38,403 nucleotides of DNA from Betaproteobacteria bacterium (lineage in GTDB: Bacteria; Pseudomonadota; Gammaproteobacteria; Burkholderiales; SG8-39): the NCBI GenBank assembly GCA_016234705.1, contig JACRAS010000038.1, forward strand, positions 1-38,403, read 5' to 3'. Positions 37,173-38,403 of this stretch are shown here, in pieces (position 1 is the first letter of the stretch; every line of letters begins with the position of its first letter). Made by a program: the position numbers and the translations under genes. The notes under the pieces were generated by a model that did no database searches, was not told where the DNA came from, and was given only the letters and a program-made list of their open reading frames with translations.

Positions 37173-38146
37173 ACCAGCGCGCAGTCATCGCGGTCACTTC
37201 CGGCGAGCCCGCCGGCATCGGACCGGACATTTGTCTTGCGCTGGCGCGCGAGCGCCTGGCTTGCCGCGCGGTAGTTCTCGCCGACCGCGAACTGCTTGCC
37301 GCGCGCGCCGCCGATCTCGGCCTGGCCCTGCGTTTGCGCGCATTCGATCCCGCGCAGGCGCCCGCGGCAGACGAGCTCGAAGTGGAGCATGTGCCGCTCG
37401 TCGCGCCCGTGACCGCGGGCAGGCTGGCTCCGGTCAACAGTCCTTACGTGCTGGCCCTGATCGAGCGCGCTGTTGCCGGCTGCGTCGACGGCAGCTTTGC
37501 CGCGATGGTGACCGCGCCGGTGCACAAGGGTGCGATCAACGACGCCGGTATTCCTTTTACCGGACACACCGAATACCTTGCCGGGCTGACCTCGACGCCG
37601 CGTGTCGTGATGATGCTTGCCGGCGGCGGGCTGCGCGTGGCTCTAGCCACCACGCACATGGCGCTTGCCGACGTGGCCGGCGCGATCACCCGCGAAAGTC
37701 TGGCAGCGACCTTGCGGATTTTGCAGCAGGCGCTACGGCAGCGTTTCGGTTTGGCTCTGCCGCGCATCCTGGTCGCGGGGCTCAATCCGCACGGCGGCGA
37801 GGGCGGCCACCTCGGCCGCGAAGAAATCGAGGTCATTTTCCCGGTACTGGACCAGTTGCGCCGGGAAGGCATGCATCTCGAAGGGCCTTTGCCCGCCGAT
37901 ACGCTGTTCACGCCGCAGGTGCTCGCGCGCGGCGATTGCGTGCTGGCGATGTATCACGATCAGGGACTGCCGGTGCTCAAATATGCAAGCTTCGGCAAGG
38001 GTGTCAACGTCACGCTCGGGCTCCCCATCGTGCGCACCTCGGTCGATCATGGCACGGCACTGGAATTGGCCGGAACGGGCAAGGCCGACGTGGGCAGCCT
38101 GATTGCGGCGATTGAAATGGCGCTGGAGATGGTGCGCGCACCTTGA
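37169..38146 (+). CDS. pdxA: 4-hydroxythreonine-4-phosphate dehydrogenase
   Basis: PdxA oxidises 4-phosphohydroxy-L-threonine with NAD in the DXP-dependent route to pyridoxal phosphate. The start is a GTG overlapping the surA TGA, with GAGGAG two bases upstream, giving 325 residues, the usual length. The family motifs are [34 protein letters not shown] (metal His), TTHMALADV (metal His), [14 protein letters not shown] and [16 protein letters not shown] (metal His). The order lptD-surA-pdxA, usually followed by rsmA, is conserved in beta- and gammaproteobacteria. A multi-hairpin repeat follows directly. Confidence 0.97.
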   Translation: MNQRAVIAVTSGEPAGIGPDICLALARERLACRAVVLADRELLAARAADLGLALRLRAFDPAQAPAADELEVEHVPLVAPVTAGRLAPVNSPYVLALIERAVAGCVDGSFAAMVTAPVHKGAINDAGIPFTGHTEYLAGLTSTPRVVMMLAGGGLRVALATTHMALADVAGAITRESLAATLRILQQALRQRFGLALPRILVAGLNPHGGEGGHLGREEIEVIFPVLDQLRREGMHLEGPLPADTLFTPQVLARGDCVLAMYHDQGLPVLKYASFGKGVNVTLGLPIVRTSVDHGTALELAGTGKADVGSLIAAIEMALEMVRAP

Positions 38147-38179
38147 TTATACGTGGCGACTTTAGTCGCGCGCGTCGTT

Positions 38180-38403
38180 GTTGCAGAGTTGCGATCTTGG
38201 ATAAAGGCAACGACTAGCCCTCGTTGTTTTTTTCCAGAACCGTGTTTTCCGTGCGGATGCGCTTTTTATCCGCACGGAAAACACGGTTGGCGCGCGAGCG
38301 CGCGCAATGACCGCTACGTCGGTATCGGTCGAAGTAGAGGGATATATCGAGCTGCGGTGATCGGACTTGCGCGGACGGCGGCCCGTCCGCGCGGATCGTC
38401 GAG
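38180..38403 (+). repeat. Multi-hairpin intergenic repeat, copy 4 (cut by window end)
   Basis: Directly after pdxA, modules align with copy 1 in the opposite orientation over about 210 bases: CGATCTTGGATAAAGGCAAC hairpin, main hairpin with a perfect 21-bp stem (arms 38238-38258 and 38268-38288), GGCGCGCGAGCGCGCGCAAT, the CGCTACGTCGG palindromic region, ATCGAGCTGCGGTGAT, and the hairpin at 38366-38398 identical to that at 16081-16113. The sequence ends in GGATCGTCGAG, which in copies 2 and 3 leads into the next unit, so another unit may follow outside. Confidence 0.85.

Overview
The window is chromosomal DNA of a GC-rich betaproteobacterium, or a close relative. The evidence is gene order: hemC-hemD-hemX-hemY, dusB-fis-purH-purD followed by hemF, amgK-murU-pepP-ubiH, and lptD-surA-pdxA, all with betaproteobacterial-type proteins. 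I cannot name a genus. Most of the window is dense core housekeeping DNA. The exceptions are a lower-GC left end, an accessory patch at about 18.6-23.4 kb, and repeat-filled gaps.

Layout. 1-2121 (minus): a compact run of small unrecognised membrane proteins, the last one apparently frameshifted at the window edge. 2234-6238 (plus): heme genes hemC, hemD, hemX and hemY with overlapping stops and starts. 6594-10753 (plus): a LolD/MacB-like ATPase, an FtsX-type permease, a LolA-like periplasmic protein and an outer-membrane beta-barrel candidate, apparently one trans-envelope operon. 10970-12541 (minus): a lone ATP-grasp protein. 12994-15850 (plus): a TRAP transporter (dctP, dctQ, dctM). 16318-18521 (minus): an aldehyde dehydrogenase and an SDR oxidoreductase in one operon. 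18602-23351: the accessory patch, holding a broken hicA before an intact hicB, a divergent pair of transcription units (LexA-like self-cleaving repressor; TcmP plus the three-Cys-motif protein DUF5131/Gp37-Gp68), a small DNA-binding-like protein, a HigA-like orphan antitoxin, and vapBC. 23548-28971 (minus): hemF, purD, purH, fis, dusB. 29088-33463 (minus): ubiH, pepP, murU, amgK. 33539-38146 (plus): lptD, surA, pdxA.

The strongest unexplained structure is a family of modular multi-hairpin intergenic repeats. It occupies four gaps (about 6241-6510, 15860-16280, 24565-24735 and 38180-38403), each directly downstream of a gene 3' end. Its main hairpin has 19-22 bp stems whose sequence differs from copy to copy while pairing stays perfect or nearly so, around a conserved GGATG-loop-CATCC apex. 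It does not look like CRISPR, an insertion sequence or a tRNA-derived element.

The second candidate system is the LexA-like repressor / TcmP / three-Cys-motif module. A perfect 14-bp palindrome sits exactly between the -35 and -10 boxes of the repressor promoter, which suggests an autoregulated, damage-inducible cassette of unknown function.
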